Below are positions 50,040-61,745 of a stretch of DNA of 64,000 nt, in pieces. Position 1 is the first letter of the stretch. Every line of letters starts with the position of its first letter. A program made the position numbers and the translations under genes. Source of the DNA: Notospermus geniculatus (taxonomy: Eukaryota; Nemertea; Pilidiophora; Heteronemertea; Lineidae); assembly GCA_002633025.1 (NCBI GenBank), contig NMRB01000159.1, forward strand, positions 261,723 to 325,722, given 5' to 3'. The notes under the pieces were generated by a model. It was not told the origin of the DNA. It saw nothing but the letters and a program-made list of their open reading frames with translations, and did no database searches.

Positions 50040-50161
50040 AGGGCCGTATTCTAGAAGCTTCCTTAAGTGTAAGGTCTACCTTTAGCTATTGTTTGCAGGG
50101 CAGAATACAAAAGATTAAAGTGGACCTTAGAGTTAAGGAGGCTTCTAGAATACGGACCTTA
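50040..50161. mobile_element. Palindromic MITE with GGCCGTATTCTAGAAGC ends
   Basis: Left GGGCCGTATTCTAGAAGCTT CC and right GGAGGCTTCTAGAATACGGA are inverse. Arms continue through TTAAGTGTAAGGTC / GACCTTAGAGTTAA. Similar GGGCCGTATTCTA ends are seen in the 17527 element (ATTCTAAAATACGGCCC), suggesting related families. Confidence 0.88.
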
Positions 50162-51344
50162 GTGTCTTAGCGCCACATGGACTTGGGGAAGGTACAGGTA
50201 GTGGACCAGGATGATATTCACGATTTAAAAAGCAGTAGATTTGTCATTTAATCATTTCAGTGATGAAGTCAAGAAGTTCATTTGTTGTTCACAAAAAGCC
50301 TTGATGAATAGAATAGGTTGTCGTCTGATCTTCATCCATGTAATGTACCGAGAATAGATCTGAATCAAAGTAGATTCTTAATATCAAAGTGAAATTTACA
50401 GTCATTAGGCTTGTTGATTTGTGCCTGAGTTGAACTACAGTGTACCTCTCACTCTATTCGTCTTTGTAGAATGCTTGCAAATTCAATCTTCAAGAGCGAT
50501 GAGTGTGGATGTTCTCAATTCAAATCTTCCGTGAATTACATCTTGGTTAAGCCATACTTCAAACGGAATCACGCACTAATCAGGACGATATCCTACAGGA
50601 AGAAAAATAAGCCTGTTTGTCGATTATCGCAAGAAGAGATAATGATTTGCTAAGTTCCTTTGAGGTTTAGGGAGATTTCTGTAAATATTGATGCTTATGT
50701 CTTCAGAAGTTGTAGAGGTGTCAAAAAGTGTCGGGGCACACTGTCAAGGGAGACCGCCTTACCCTAAAGATTCTTTGCCTTTCCATCACTTCAATCATGT
50801 TTGAAAATTATACCAAGTAGTTTGGGTCTAACAAAAATTTATGAGGCTGCTGGCTTATGATGTTACGCCCATAAAGACCATGTGATCACTCTCTATTCCG
50901 GCTTGCTTCATTGCCAAAAGTTGCATAGCGTATATGCCATTGATTTAATACCAAACATTTAGCTCCTGCCTCGATGAACACACAGATGAAAGCATTTCTC
51001 TTAAAGATTTCCCATTCTAGAATCATGATAGTTCTTATAGATTCATTAACATGCGAACTTGATGCATTTCCGCAACTGTTGCCAATAAATACGTCTATTT
51101 TACAGCTGACAAGACTGAGGGGTATGGTCGATGGGATTAACTCAGTTGAGGCAATCTTTGCCCAAAATATTCTAGTTTTGGGAAAGGTTCCAAATAGACC
51201 ATCAGACAAGCTCGTATCATGGCATATTGGAAATGTTGTCATGTGGAAGCATTGGGTAGCTAGATTTGTATTGGAAATGATGGATTTTAATCGGGTGGAG
51301 AGTGGGCCTCACCAGAGGGCTCGATCGTTTCTTCCACAGCGGTT

Positions 51345-51690
51345 TCACAGCCTTGCTGGGTATCTCAGCTTTGCTGCACAGCATCCACTGGGCAGCTGCC
51401 ACAGCTCTGCTGCACAGCATCCACAGCCTTGCTAGGCAGCTACCATACCTTTGCTGGGCAGCTGCCACAGCTTTGCTGGGCAGCTTCCACACAGCTTTGC
51501 TGGGCAACTTCTACAGCCTTGCTGGGCACCTTTCACAGCTTTGCTGCACAGCACACACAGCCTTGCTGGGCAGCTTCCACACAACTTTGCTGGGTAGCTT
51601 CCACAGCCTTGCTGGGCAGCCTCCATAGCCTTGCTGGGCAGCTTCCACACAACTTTGCTGGGCAGCTTCCACAGCATGGGCAGCTTCCAC
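51345..51690. repeat. 22-24-bp minisatellite (CAGCTTCCACAGCCTTGCTGGG)
   Basis: About fourteen units of CAGCTTCCACAGCCTTGCTGGG and the 24-bp variant with ACACAACTTTG. All frames stay open for long stretches on both strands because stop codons are absent from the unit. The resulting leucine/alanine- or serine/cysteine-rich frames are not supported as genes. Confidence 0.93.
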
Positions 51691-52335
51691 CAGTCTTTGT
51701 CCAACCTTGAAAGGTCTGCCAGTTCTTGACCTGCTGTATTACAAGAAAGGAGGGACATAATGCGATGGGTAGTAGACAAAATGGGCCACAATCCTGGAAG
51801 CTGTGTGGTCTTAACCATTGCAGTGGAATGGGCATGGCCTGAGTCAATGGCAAGTAGCGTTCAACAAGCGTTCGTGTCGACTATCAACAGCACTGATGGT
51901 GTGGTACTCAAATTGTTATTAGCTTTTTTTTTAGGGGACTTAAAGACAAGAACCAAACTTGGTCGGTGAAATTGAAAACGGCTCCATGTATTATCAGCTG
52001 GCTCGGTGCCCGAGAGTATTGTGGTCAGCATTAATAGGAGGGATAAGTACCACTGGTAAGCCACTCGCAGCTGAAGTGGTGATCGCTGATAGAATGGCTA
52101 AGCCATGAGATGTGAAACTAGCAGCCATTCTTGGAAGTAATGATTTTTGTATGCAACAGAGGCGAGAATTTTCGCACCGGTTGTCGGATGCGTTGGCGAT
52201 AAATGCTTTGATGATGTTGGGGATAAAAACACTGTGGGAAGAATGGCCATTTGGTGTCCCGACCCACATCATTGCATTAAAGAAAATACCTGTCAGAGCT
52301 GAATAGATAGGGCATTGTGCCAAACTTTTGTCCTG

Positions 52336-52546
52336 TAGAGGTTCTTCACTGATGTCACAAAAACGGTCATGTGACTGCAAAGAATCGGCCAAGTTGGCCG
52401 TCAAATGACTCTCACGTCATAACATTTTGACGTCAGGATCTGTGCGTTGACGCTGTGTTCATGCTGTGATGTCGCTTGACATTTTGACAGCCAATACGGT
52501 GGCATCGTGTCGTAATGGAAATGTGACATCACATGGAGAACCTCTA
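52336..52546. mobile_element. MITE with TAGAGGTTCT ends
   Basis: Left TAGAGGTTCTTCACTGATGT CAC and right GTGACATCACATGGAGAACC TCTA are inverse. The interior contains one perfect TGACGTCA (52428) and further GTCAAATG/CATTTTGAC phrases. Confidence 0.75.
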
Positions 52547-52661
52547 TATTGTATCAAAGAATTGCACCCTCTCCTTACGGTTTGCCTCCTCCTTGGTTCT
52601 AAGTTTTGGCTCATTGGTCCATTTGCCCATTTCTAATTTGCCCTCCAGTGGTGTGGGATGT

Positions 52662-52950
52662 TGTCCTGTCACACTTTTGCGTATATCAAGTCCTTATTAA
52701 ATTTGTTCGATACACAGCCGTATGCTGCGTATTTATAACTTACGACCTGCGAAACAGCGTAGTTTTTGTACATGCCCAAAACTTTCGGGCATACTGGACC
52801 GTATAGTACTGCACATGCTGCGTACATAAAACTTACACAAAACAATTGAGATGCATATGAGGTGCGTGTTGTGCGTACGACTGCGTATAAAAAAAATGTC
52901 AATGCGCAATTCATAAGGAATTAGGATACGCAGAAGCGTGACAGGGCCTT
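52662..52950. mobile_element. MITE with CCTGTCACRCTTYTGCGTAT ends
   Basis: Left CCTGTCACACTTTTGCGTAT and right ATACGCAGAAGCGTGACAGG are inverse. Inner arms rich in GTATGCTGCGTA / TGCTGCGTACATAAAACTTA also pair. Ends of this kind (CCTGTCACACTTTTGCGTA) are, as far as I know, common in marine invertebrate DNA. Confidence 0.82.
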
Positions 52951-53761
52951 TAGGGTTTAGGTCTAGAATTTCTTCCAGGGGGGTCTATGGAAATGAACTT
53001 CGTCTGCTGGAATGTAGATGACATGATTGTTTGTGCGGTGGAGTAAGGATGTTGACAGAGTGATGTCGTGTGATCAAGGTTCTTTGCCGCTGGTGCAGTA
53101 CAAGGATTTACGGCCTCCTAATTCCCATAATTTCCTGTTCTGACAGCTATGAAGCATTCTATAACATCCTCTCTGTCAGCAGTACATGTATTCGGCATTA
53201 TGCTAATGCATGTCTATGATGTATTGGCTTAGATATGAGTCATTGTAATGCGTGGTTAGTTGCTGATGTCACGAATGATGCTGTTGTGGTCAGCGGTGAC
53301 CACTTAGCATGGAATGATCTTTATGGATGAGTGATGTTGATACAAGTGCTGGCGTATTCAGAGAACATGACGGACGCTAAGAGGAAGACTTGGCAAGCAT
53401 TAGTCGTTCTCCAGAGGGATTTCAGTGTTTGCTTATGCGGAGAGATAGATGATGGCTCCAAGCAGAGAACGTAGTTGAGCCAGTGAAACTTTTTGCTGGG
53501 GCAAAAAGTAAAGTGGAACTAACGAAAATATTCTGAGCGAGCCCTTTCATGCCCAAACTATTCTTGTTTGCTGATGCATTGACTGCTCAAATAGTAAAAA
53601 AGAGCAAGCACTCTGAGAGAGGAAAGTTCCATGCTAGATGAGATCCTCTGAGGTATAATTGTAGTCATCAACTGTGGCGTGGGCCTCGAGGTCTCTACAT
53701 ACTTTGGTTTCATGCTGTGTTTGGCAGTATAGACAATTCTCAAATTGACGTAAACGAGAAA

Positions 53762-53962
53762 GGTCTGCGCACTTCCAACAAAATAGCAACCACAACCTCA
53801 GTTTGAAACTGAATGACGTGACACAGAGAACCGCACGACAGTGACTTCGACGACGTTGCATCAGAGTCGACCATTGCTGAATCATGGACTGCTTCATGTA
53901 CGTGTCACCCGGTTTCAGATCGAGGTTGTGGTTGCGATTTCGGCAGAAGTGCGCAGATCTGC
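53762..53962. mobile_element. MITE with GTCTGCGCACTTC ends
   Basis: Left GGTCTGCGCACTTCCAACAA AATAGCAACCACAACCTC is inverse to right GAGGTTGTGGTTGCGATTTC GGCAGAAGTGCGCAGATC. Arms of about 60 bp flank a unique centre of about 80 bp. Confidence 0.85.
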
Positions 53963-55394
53963 TAATTCGAGAATCGCCTATCCTTAGCTATTTTCCATCA
54001 CACTGCCCTCCATACATGGGGCACATCCGAAAATCCCACCGCCGTCCGTTCGAGTGCGTGGAAGCCTTGACTTGCAACACCACACCAACTGCCAATACCT
54101 TCACTCTGGTGGCTAATGAGACTGATGGCGTTCAGGTCCCTCACTGTCATTAACAAGACATTGACACGTCGAGTGTCACTTTCACCAGGAGATGACGAGT
54201 AAATGTTTCTATGTCGATACCTGCACATTAATCCCACCCGATATGGCCGCTGAGTGTCATCAGGGAATGAGTCGATGGGGTGGAAGGGAAGCGCCACTTT
54301 CTCCGCCAATGATCGCCACTTTGAGGTGGCTGGAGTGTGATCACTCAAACATGAGGTGGCAATATTTGCATCGTGTTTTCACGGGGAACAGTTCCTGTCA
54401 CGTTGCTCTACGGAATTTTTTCAAACACAGGAAATGGGAGTGGTTGTTGAAGGTTTTCAGACATGATACGGTGCTTAGCTCATTTTGGGTAAAAAAGGGG
54501 GTCAGTTAATCTTCATCCTTGGCCCATCCTGTCGTTGCGGTCAGTGATGAGAGCTCCTGTCCTTGTCCTGTGTTGGCCTACCTGCACGCAGTGTCTGTAT
54601 ACCCATCTTCTTTTACAGTCGAATCCATCTCGGTCCTTGCCATATGTCAGCCAAGCTTGTTCCTCAAACCTGGGCCTTGCTGTCATTGCAGAATCATATT
54701 CCCTAAGCAACGAAGGAAAGCTCGGTCTGTTTTATTTGCCTTCTTTCTAAATTTAGCTGTCACTTCTCAACCGAGCCCCTCTAGGTCCTTGCCGCAGGTA
54801 ACGTCATCCGTTCATGCCACAGGTACAACGCACCGTTCAATTCATCCTTCTCTGACAATGGCTGTCAGGGTCGGGTCCAATGTTGCTTTTTCGTGATCTC
54901 ATTATAAAGTGATGTTGACAGCATTTCAAGATAATTGATGGATTGTCGCGTAGATCTATTTTAGTTTTTTTGCAGAGGCTGCGCTGGCATTTTCAGCAGT
55001 TGAGTGTAGCTCTTCAGAGGGTGTCTGTAGGGGTTAGAAAAAGAATTCAATCAGAAAGGTGGTATTGGAAAAGTTTGCCGACTCTCTTTGTGACTAAATT
55101 GATATGCCCTTTGCATCCATAATGACATTTGTAAGCTGCTAGTTCATAGATTTTGTATATTGGATTGTGCTTTTGAAGTTCCGTATTTATTATCAACACC
55201 CAATCCTTTTCTGATAGGCTTACGTAGGACTAAAATGTTATTTTGTAACATCAACAACGATCCACTAAAGCTGAGCGCACATGAGGACATGACAGGTATT
55301 TTTTGCCTGGCCAGGATTATCACGCACTGGTCATCTTGTCTGCTCGGGGTTTGCAACAGTTGAAAACTGTTGCCAGCAGTAATGTTGTTTCTCA

Positions 55395-55740
55395 ATATCA
55401 CACGTTTGATTTCTATGCCAGTTTTTGCCGGTTCTCGTTTGATTTCTGTGCCAGTTGTTGCCAGTTCCCGTCTCTGGCAATGTGATTTCTGTGCCAATTG
55501 TTGCCGGTTCCCGTCTTTGGCTATTTGATTTCTGTGCCAGTTGTTGCCAGTTCTCATCTCTGGCAGTATGATTTCTATGCCAGTTGTTGCCAGTTCTCAT
55601 CTCTGCCAATTTAATTTCTGTGCCAGTTTGCCAGTTCTTGTCTCTGGCAATTTGTTTTCTGTGCCAGTTGTTGCCAGTTCTTGTCTCTGGCAATTTGATT
55701 TCTCTGCCAGTTGTTGCCGGTTCCCATCTCTGGAAATGAG
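55395..55740. repeat. 42-44-bp minisatellite (GATTTCTGTGCCAGTTGTTGCC)
   Basis: About eight to nine units with the phrases GATTTCTGTGCCAGTTGTTG and GGTTCCCGTCTCTGGCAA. Open frames through it, repeating NNWHRNQ on the minus strand, come from the repeat. It abuts a SINE at 55772. Confidence 0.93.
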
Positions 55741-55771
55741 CAGGCAACGGGTTTTCATCGCTGACCAATCC

Positions 55772-55885
55772 TGATGTGGCCTAGTGGTTATCACATTCAC
55801 TGAGCAAGCGGCCTGATCAAGAGTACCATCGCAGCCTGCCCACAGATGGCACTGTGTTTTTTTGTGGGTCCATGTACAGTTGCCC
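55772..55885 (+). mobile_element. tRNA-derived SINE head
   Basis: TGATGTGGCCTAGTGGTTATCAC is an A-box head shared with the 15432 and 33690 SINEs. The B box is decayed (TCAAGAGTACCATCGCAG). Confidence 0.55.
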
Positions 55886-56036
55886 TGGTGACACAAGGAA
55901 AAACTTTTGGCGGAAACCTAGAGTAGAGGTGTTGGTCGATGAGGTCAACATATAAAAAGTAATTAGTTCTTCACCAATCTTCTGATACTGATGGTGATGG
56001 ATCGGTCATTGTAACACTTGGAGGAATCTGTAATGG

Positions 56037-57111
56037 GTTCCTGTGTCTTGGATGGCAAAAATGTTGTTGCCACCCCATGTGTACTCCACATTGTGTCGTG
56101 TAGGATTGAGTACATTCTGTGAGTGTAGACAACTTGGACAGAAACTGACGCAAACATTTAAGAATTGCTCCACTTTGTGAAGTACTGGAATAATGTACAT
56201 GTATACATGTACACTGTAATGTACACTTGAGCGTTGTCAAAATATCCCTGAAATGGACAATTAAGTAAAACTTGGTATCAGCATGCATCATTGTTCTTTA
56301 AGAAAGACTATTTTGGTCAACTTGAGTTGGAATATGTCATAAGGCAGGAAAAATTCGAACAGATCATCCTGGGGTGTAAATGATTTCCTGTGACATCATC
56401 AACATGTAATCATTTGCCAATTTTGTGGTTATTTTGTCACAAGGTGCCACCTTCCTATGTTAGTGCCAGCTGCAGCTGAGCAACTTTTTGCCAGAGATGT
56501 ATGCAAAATTTCGGCCACCTGATAGCAGAAGTAATGATCGGTAAAACAGTAACACAGGATAGAGCCAGACAATCTCATAAGCGCTCTTCAATCTCACAGA
56601 CATGAATTTGTGTGTGTGTGTGTACTACCAGTTTAGGAGTGCATGTCACTGTATCCTGACTTTGTATGTTGGCAGCTTTATAGCAAGGGCTTTGGCCAGA
56701 ATGCCACCAGTTTGCTCCTGGAGTTCGGGGACTTTTGAGCTCCGACACAACAGAAGACATACAAGTGAAGTGGCCTAACCGGCGGCCATATTAGGTCTTC
56801 TGCAGATCAGTTTTCGACTGAAGAAACAAGAAAACATGTGAAAAAAATAAATAACGGAAAGTCGACGCCTAGAATTGGCGTTCTGCCATATACTGCTGTC
56901 CAAAATAACAAATGAGCTGTGAGAAATTGATTGGTCTATTAAAATGGTACACTAATCTGATAGGTCGATAGTGTCTGTGCATAGAATGACTACTTATTCT
57001 GGTCTCGTACTGACATTTATGGCGATAACCGAACTGAATGTGCCAGCGTGGGGCATATTGTATACTATAATCATGGGAATAGTATGCAAATAGTCGTTGA
57101 TCCATGAAGAA
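56037..57111. repeat. Duplicated segment E, copy 1
   Basis: 1,075 bp matching 57555-58639 with substitutions and small indels. Ends at CCATGAAGAA one base before the single N at 57112. Contains TGTACATGTATACATGTACA and a short GT run, but no gene. Confidence 0.93.
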
Positions 57112-57112
57112 N

Positions 57113-57554
57113 CCCGGGGGGGTCACTCCCTGGCTCAACATAACCCCATGTGCGTTCCTAAAAAAGCGGGAATAGGGGGTGATTTCGCCGATTTTCGGCG
57201 GGCCCGCGCGATCACAGAGAGGCCCCTTATTTCCCTATCATTCACGCAATAAGCCTATGGGCCAGCATATTTTTCCCACACAAGGCCCATCCTGAATTAT
57301 AACTTTTCCCCTGCCCGCAACAAAAGGCAATGTTCCGTCGGCAACAGCAGCGGGAGGTGGCTGACAGAGCGGGAAAGGCAGCGGGACTTGGCGCGCTGAC
57401 TGTGTTCATCGTACGGGAGGGGGCGGGAGATATTCTTTCTGCCAGCTGGAGGGGGTGTGGATCATGAATTCAATGACCCCGCCAGAGGGGGCTTTTTCAA
57501 AAAGCAAGGAACACACATGGTGTATGGCCAGTGTGGGGAGTGACCCCCCCGGGG
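57113..57554. mobile_element. ~440-bp GC-rich MITE at the junction of segment E copies
   Basis: Ends CCCGGGGGGGTCACTCCC and GGGAGTGACCCCCCCGGG are perfect inverse repeats. The body is much more GC-rich than its surroundings. Copy 1 of segment E begins matching just right of this element, so it is an insertion at that site in one version. CCGGGGGGGTCACTCCC ends are, to my knowledge, frequent in marine invertebrate genomes. Confidence 0.88.
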
Positions 57555-58639
57555 TTCCTGTGTCTTGGATGGCAAAAATGTTGTTGCCACCCCATGTGTG
57601 CTCCACCTTGTGTCGTGTAGGATTGATGTACATTCTGTTGTACAGTGAGTGCAGACATCTTGGACAGAAACTGACGCAAACATTTAAGAATTGCTCCACT
57701 TTGTGAAGTACTGGAATAATGTACATGTATACATGTACACTGTAATGTACACTTGAGCGTTGTCAAAATATCCCTGAAATGGACAATTAAGTAAAACTTG
57801 GTATCAGCATGCATCATTGTTCTTTAAGAAAGACCATTTTGGTCAACTTGAGTTGGAATATGTCATAAGGCAGGAAAAATTAGGAAGAGATCATCCTGGG
57901 GTGTAAATGATTTCCTGTGACATCGTCAACATGTAATCATTTGGCAATTTTGTGGTTATTTTGTCACAAGGTGCCACCTTCCAATGTTAGTGCCAGCTGC
58001 AGCTGAGCAACTTTTTGCCAGAGACACATGCAACATTTTGGCCACCTGATAGCAGAAGTAATGTTGGGTAAAACAGTCACGCGGGATAGAACCACACAAT
58101 CTCAAAGGCACTCTTTTCAATCTCACAGACATGAATTTGTGTGTGTGTGTACTACCAGTTTGGGAGTGCATGTCACTGTTTCGTCATTTCTATGTTGCCA
58201 GCTTTATAACGAGGGTTATGGCCAGAAATGCCACCAGTTTGCTCCTGGAGTTGTGGGACTTGAACTCCAACACTACAGAAGACTTACAAGTGAAGTGGCC
58301 TAACCGGCGGCCATATTAGGTCTTCTGCAGATCAGTTTTCGACTGAAGAAACAACAAGAAAACATGTGAAAAAAATAAATAATGGAAAATCGACGCCTAG
58401 AATTGGCGTTCTGCCATATACTGCTGTCCAAAATAACAAATGAACTGTGAGAAATTGATTGGTCTATTAAAATGGTACACTAATCTGATAGGTCGATAGT
58501 GTCTGTGCATAGAATGACTACTTATTCTGGTCTCGTACTGACATTTATGGCGATAACCGAACTGAATGTGCCAGCGTGGGGCATATTGTATACTATAATC
58601 ATGGGAATAGTATGCAAATAGTCGTTGATCCATGAAGAA
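57555..58639. repeat. Duplicated segment E, copy 2
   Basis: 1,085-bp second copy of 56037-57111, followed by the unique continuation TGGTCAGTTCCG. Confidence 0.93.
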
Positions 58640-60005
58640 TGGTCAGTTCCGTTGGCGTAATTACGCGATTTGACCTTCGAGTACGCTGGCAGCCTTGGAT
58701 TGGGTGCATTCTGATCACTGAGGCATGCAGTAGCTGATGACCTGTTAATAATCATAATGTACTATATCGATTGCAACCTTTCTTGTACATTACAAATAAT
58801 ACAGCGCTGCGTGCATCAAATGATACCGTAACGCTGGTATTTTGGAGGCCTAAAAAGTAGCGATTCTGTCCCAAAATTATGTCCAAATTTTGCATAAGGA
58901 TAAAAGTAACTGTATGCCTATAATGTACATTGAGTGCAAATGCTATTGTACAGTGCTTGCATTAAGTGATGTACAGTCTTCTCTCCTTTTCATAAGAGCA
59001 AACGTATGAGCTGCCATCATTCGATGCAACCATAAATCACGGATTAATATAAGCCTTCCTGTCTCTCTGAGTAATTTCATATTAATGGCTGCTTGGGGCA
59101 AACTACACATCGAAGGAATTTATGCTTGTTGCTTAATGAATTCCTTCATCGGCATATTTATGGCGGAAATATTCGGCCCATGGAGGTATTATATGATTTC
59201 CAAGTTTTCACGCAACCATTTCGTTGATAATGCACTTCAGTCATTTTTCATTCATTCTTCATTGTAATAAATTGGTATTTTATTCGCAGGAATATAAAAC
59301 CATAGATTCATATTCTAACTCCACATTGTGCCAGAAATGCATAAATAATACAAACTCAGTTCTACTCGCATAAAATCAGAAAAATGTGTTCAGCTGTCTT
59401 GTGGGAATGCAGTGGTGCAATAGTGAAGGTCGTAATAGAGAAATGAACCAAAAAATGAACCAAGCAACGCTATACAACTAAAATAAAAAACTTCCGATGT
59501 AATCCTACTGATTACATGTATTTAAAAAAGTAACTGATTTAGGATGTGACTTTTGTGATTATCATAATTCAATTTGTTCAGCAGCAATTTGTCCTCAGTT
59601 CGTCCTGAGCTGACTCAGCCTTGCACTGAGCTAACTCAGCCAGCTGCATCGAAGATAATTTTCATATTTTTTTCACGGTCTCGTCCTCGACTCGTCCCTG
59701 AGTCAACTTTGTACTACAAGCAGCTGACTGGTAGTAAATTTTTCATAGCGATTAATTATGGATCGGTTGCTAGTCTCATGAATGATAATACGGGACAGGG
59801 TTATAGGCTGTACTGATTTAATTGGATGGATGTCCTTGTCTGATCATTGATACTCTTCTGATAAGTGCCAACTGGTCACATCTGGCCCTTCTGTGTGATT
59901 TCCAGCATCAAAATACAGCTTCAATACTCCCTGCAACATCTTGACATCATTAGGATTCTTGATGCTCATTCCCTCTGCCATCCTCAGAATTGGTAACCAG
60001 TATCA

Positions 60006-60128
60006 CTTTTGTGATCAGTGGGGGCATGGCCAATAGAAGTAATGGGTCAATCATGTACTACCAGTACACTGTAATGTAGAGTTCAGCTATTACATCAAAC
60101 AACCATGCCCCTCCTGATCACAAATTTG
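60006..60128. mobile_element. MITE-like inverted repeat with TTTGTGATCAGTGGGGGCATGG ends
   Basis: Left TTTGTGATCAGTGGGGGCAT GG and right CCATGCCCCTCCTGATCACA AA are inverse. Inner AGAAGTAAT and ATTACATC also pair. The end matches the core of the 62-bp VNTR at 26.5 and 31.6 kb and a single copy at 504-540. Confidence 0.7.
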
Positions 60129-60799
60129 TGATCAGTGCTTACCTACAGTTTGTCTGCATTTGTTGCAATAAATTGATCGCACCATTTCGTCAAAAACAAA
60201 TCCTCTCCTAGACCATGTTTCAAACCAGAATTCTTCCATTTGTGATCAAATTTGACATTTAATTCTATTCATCTCTCATATTTATTAAATAATTACCAAT
60301 TTTGTTCATCTTACATTCCCAGTCATCAAAAACTAACCATATTCCGCGCACCATGTTCGAACAAGACCACCTAATCCCGTTATGTCCAATTTACGTAATG
60401 TCTACTCTCTTCCACGCGTTTGACTCTCACCCATAAAATATTCGATTACGTAAATTTCCACGGGTCTATCATCCACTGTTTGACTCGGTGATAAATAAGA
60501 ATTGAGAAAATGACACAGGAATGCCATTTAGTTGTCTGGCGCGGTCGATAACCCCTGATTGGTCACGTTTCTGAGGTATTCGATGAACAAGCTGCGGCCA
60601 TTTGCGTTGTATTTCGTGTAGTCTACAACGACTGATGGTGATATCGATGTTGTAAGGCTGTGAAGACATAGAAATACCCCGTACTAGCTATATTGTACAC
60701 TAGAAGTGCTACCGTGTATGGATATGGTGGTTTACATCTGGTAGGCAACAACAAACTCTGTCATTTTGCTGTACGTTCTGTCCTTTCCCCATGGATGGT

Positions 60800-61160
60800 C
60801 TGTTGACATACGGTATACAAAACAGAGAAAGGCCAAGGTAGACAAAAGTGGCAAAGTTTATACAACACAGATAAATGTCAATGAAGACATAAGTGACAGT
60901 GTTATACAACACAAATAAAGGCCAATATACATGTAGACAAAAGTGGCAAAGTTATACAAAACAGAGAAAGGCCAATGTAGACAAAAGTGGTAAAGTTATA
61001 CAAAACAGAGAAGGCCATTGTAGACATCAGTGACAAAACACAGATAAAGGCCAATGTAGACATAAGTGACAAAGATGAAGGCCAATGTACACAAGCGACA
61101 AAGTCATACAATACAAGTGAAGGCTTGTAGACAAAATTGGCAATGGAGAACGATGCAACA
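60800..61160. repeat. ~44-bp minisatellite (AAAGGCCAATGTAGACAAAAG)
   Basis: Eight or so degenerate units built from ACAAAACAGAGAAAGGCCAA TGTAGACAAAAGTGGCAAAG TTAT. Decay increases to the right. Open frames on the minus strand come from the repeat. Confidence 0.9.
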
Positions 61161-61619
61161 AAGGCCATTAGACAGAGAGATGTGAAGAAAAAACAAAGAA
61201 ACAAATTCACTTGGCCTCATACAAATTGCGCGCTGTACAGCTATGGATCATACAGTGGACAGTGATTCACGTTGTATTTGAGTAATTGAAGACTGTGTTA
61301 GGTAGCGCCGCTCCGATAAACTATTTGGTAAACTGATGTGTATTGGCGGCCCTCATCAACGAAATTGATCCCGACGAGTTATTAGATCAGCTGGATGGGA
61401 TCCGATTTCGTGGCATTCCGATACTGTGTCTTATTTTCAATTACCACGGCGAGATGGGTCGAAGGTATGGCCATGTTGATGGGTCATTGATCCTTTGGGT
61501 GAAATGCTAGGGTCATCAATGTCAGCGTCAGGAAGTAGTTTGATCTCAGCTTTCAGTTATTTGAAATGTATTTTGAAGGAGAACTAGGCCTAGTTCTTCT
61601 AAAGTGACCCATACATGAT

Positions 61620-61745
61620 CAATGTTATTGCACAATGGGAGGATCTAAGTGGGCAATATTATTGCCAACTTTCTTCTATCCATCATGCCAGAAGCACATG
61701 GCCCATTTTGGACCCCATACTGTGCAATAATATTGAGTGGTGTAT
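61620..61745. repeat. Imperfect inverted repeat
   Basis: CAATGTTATTGCACAATGGG and CATACTGTGCAATAATATTG are imperfect inverses about 85 bp apart. A short internal copy (GGCAATATTATTGCC) also pairs. Possibly a decayed MITE. Confidence 0.5.

Noticed and set aside
51302-51818. Long open frames on both strands rich in LLGSFH or WKLPSKA
   Set aside because: They coincide with the 22-24-bp minisatellite; the unit lacks stops in several frames. No start context, domain or splice evidence.
55331-55768. 145-codon minus-strand frame with NNWHRN repeats
   Set aside because: Lies entirely in the 42-44-bp minisatellite and has no flanking coding signal.
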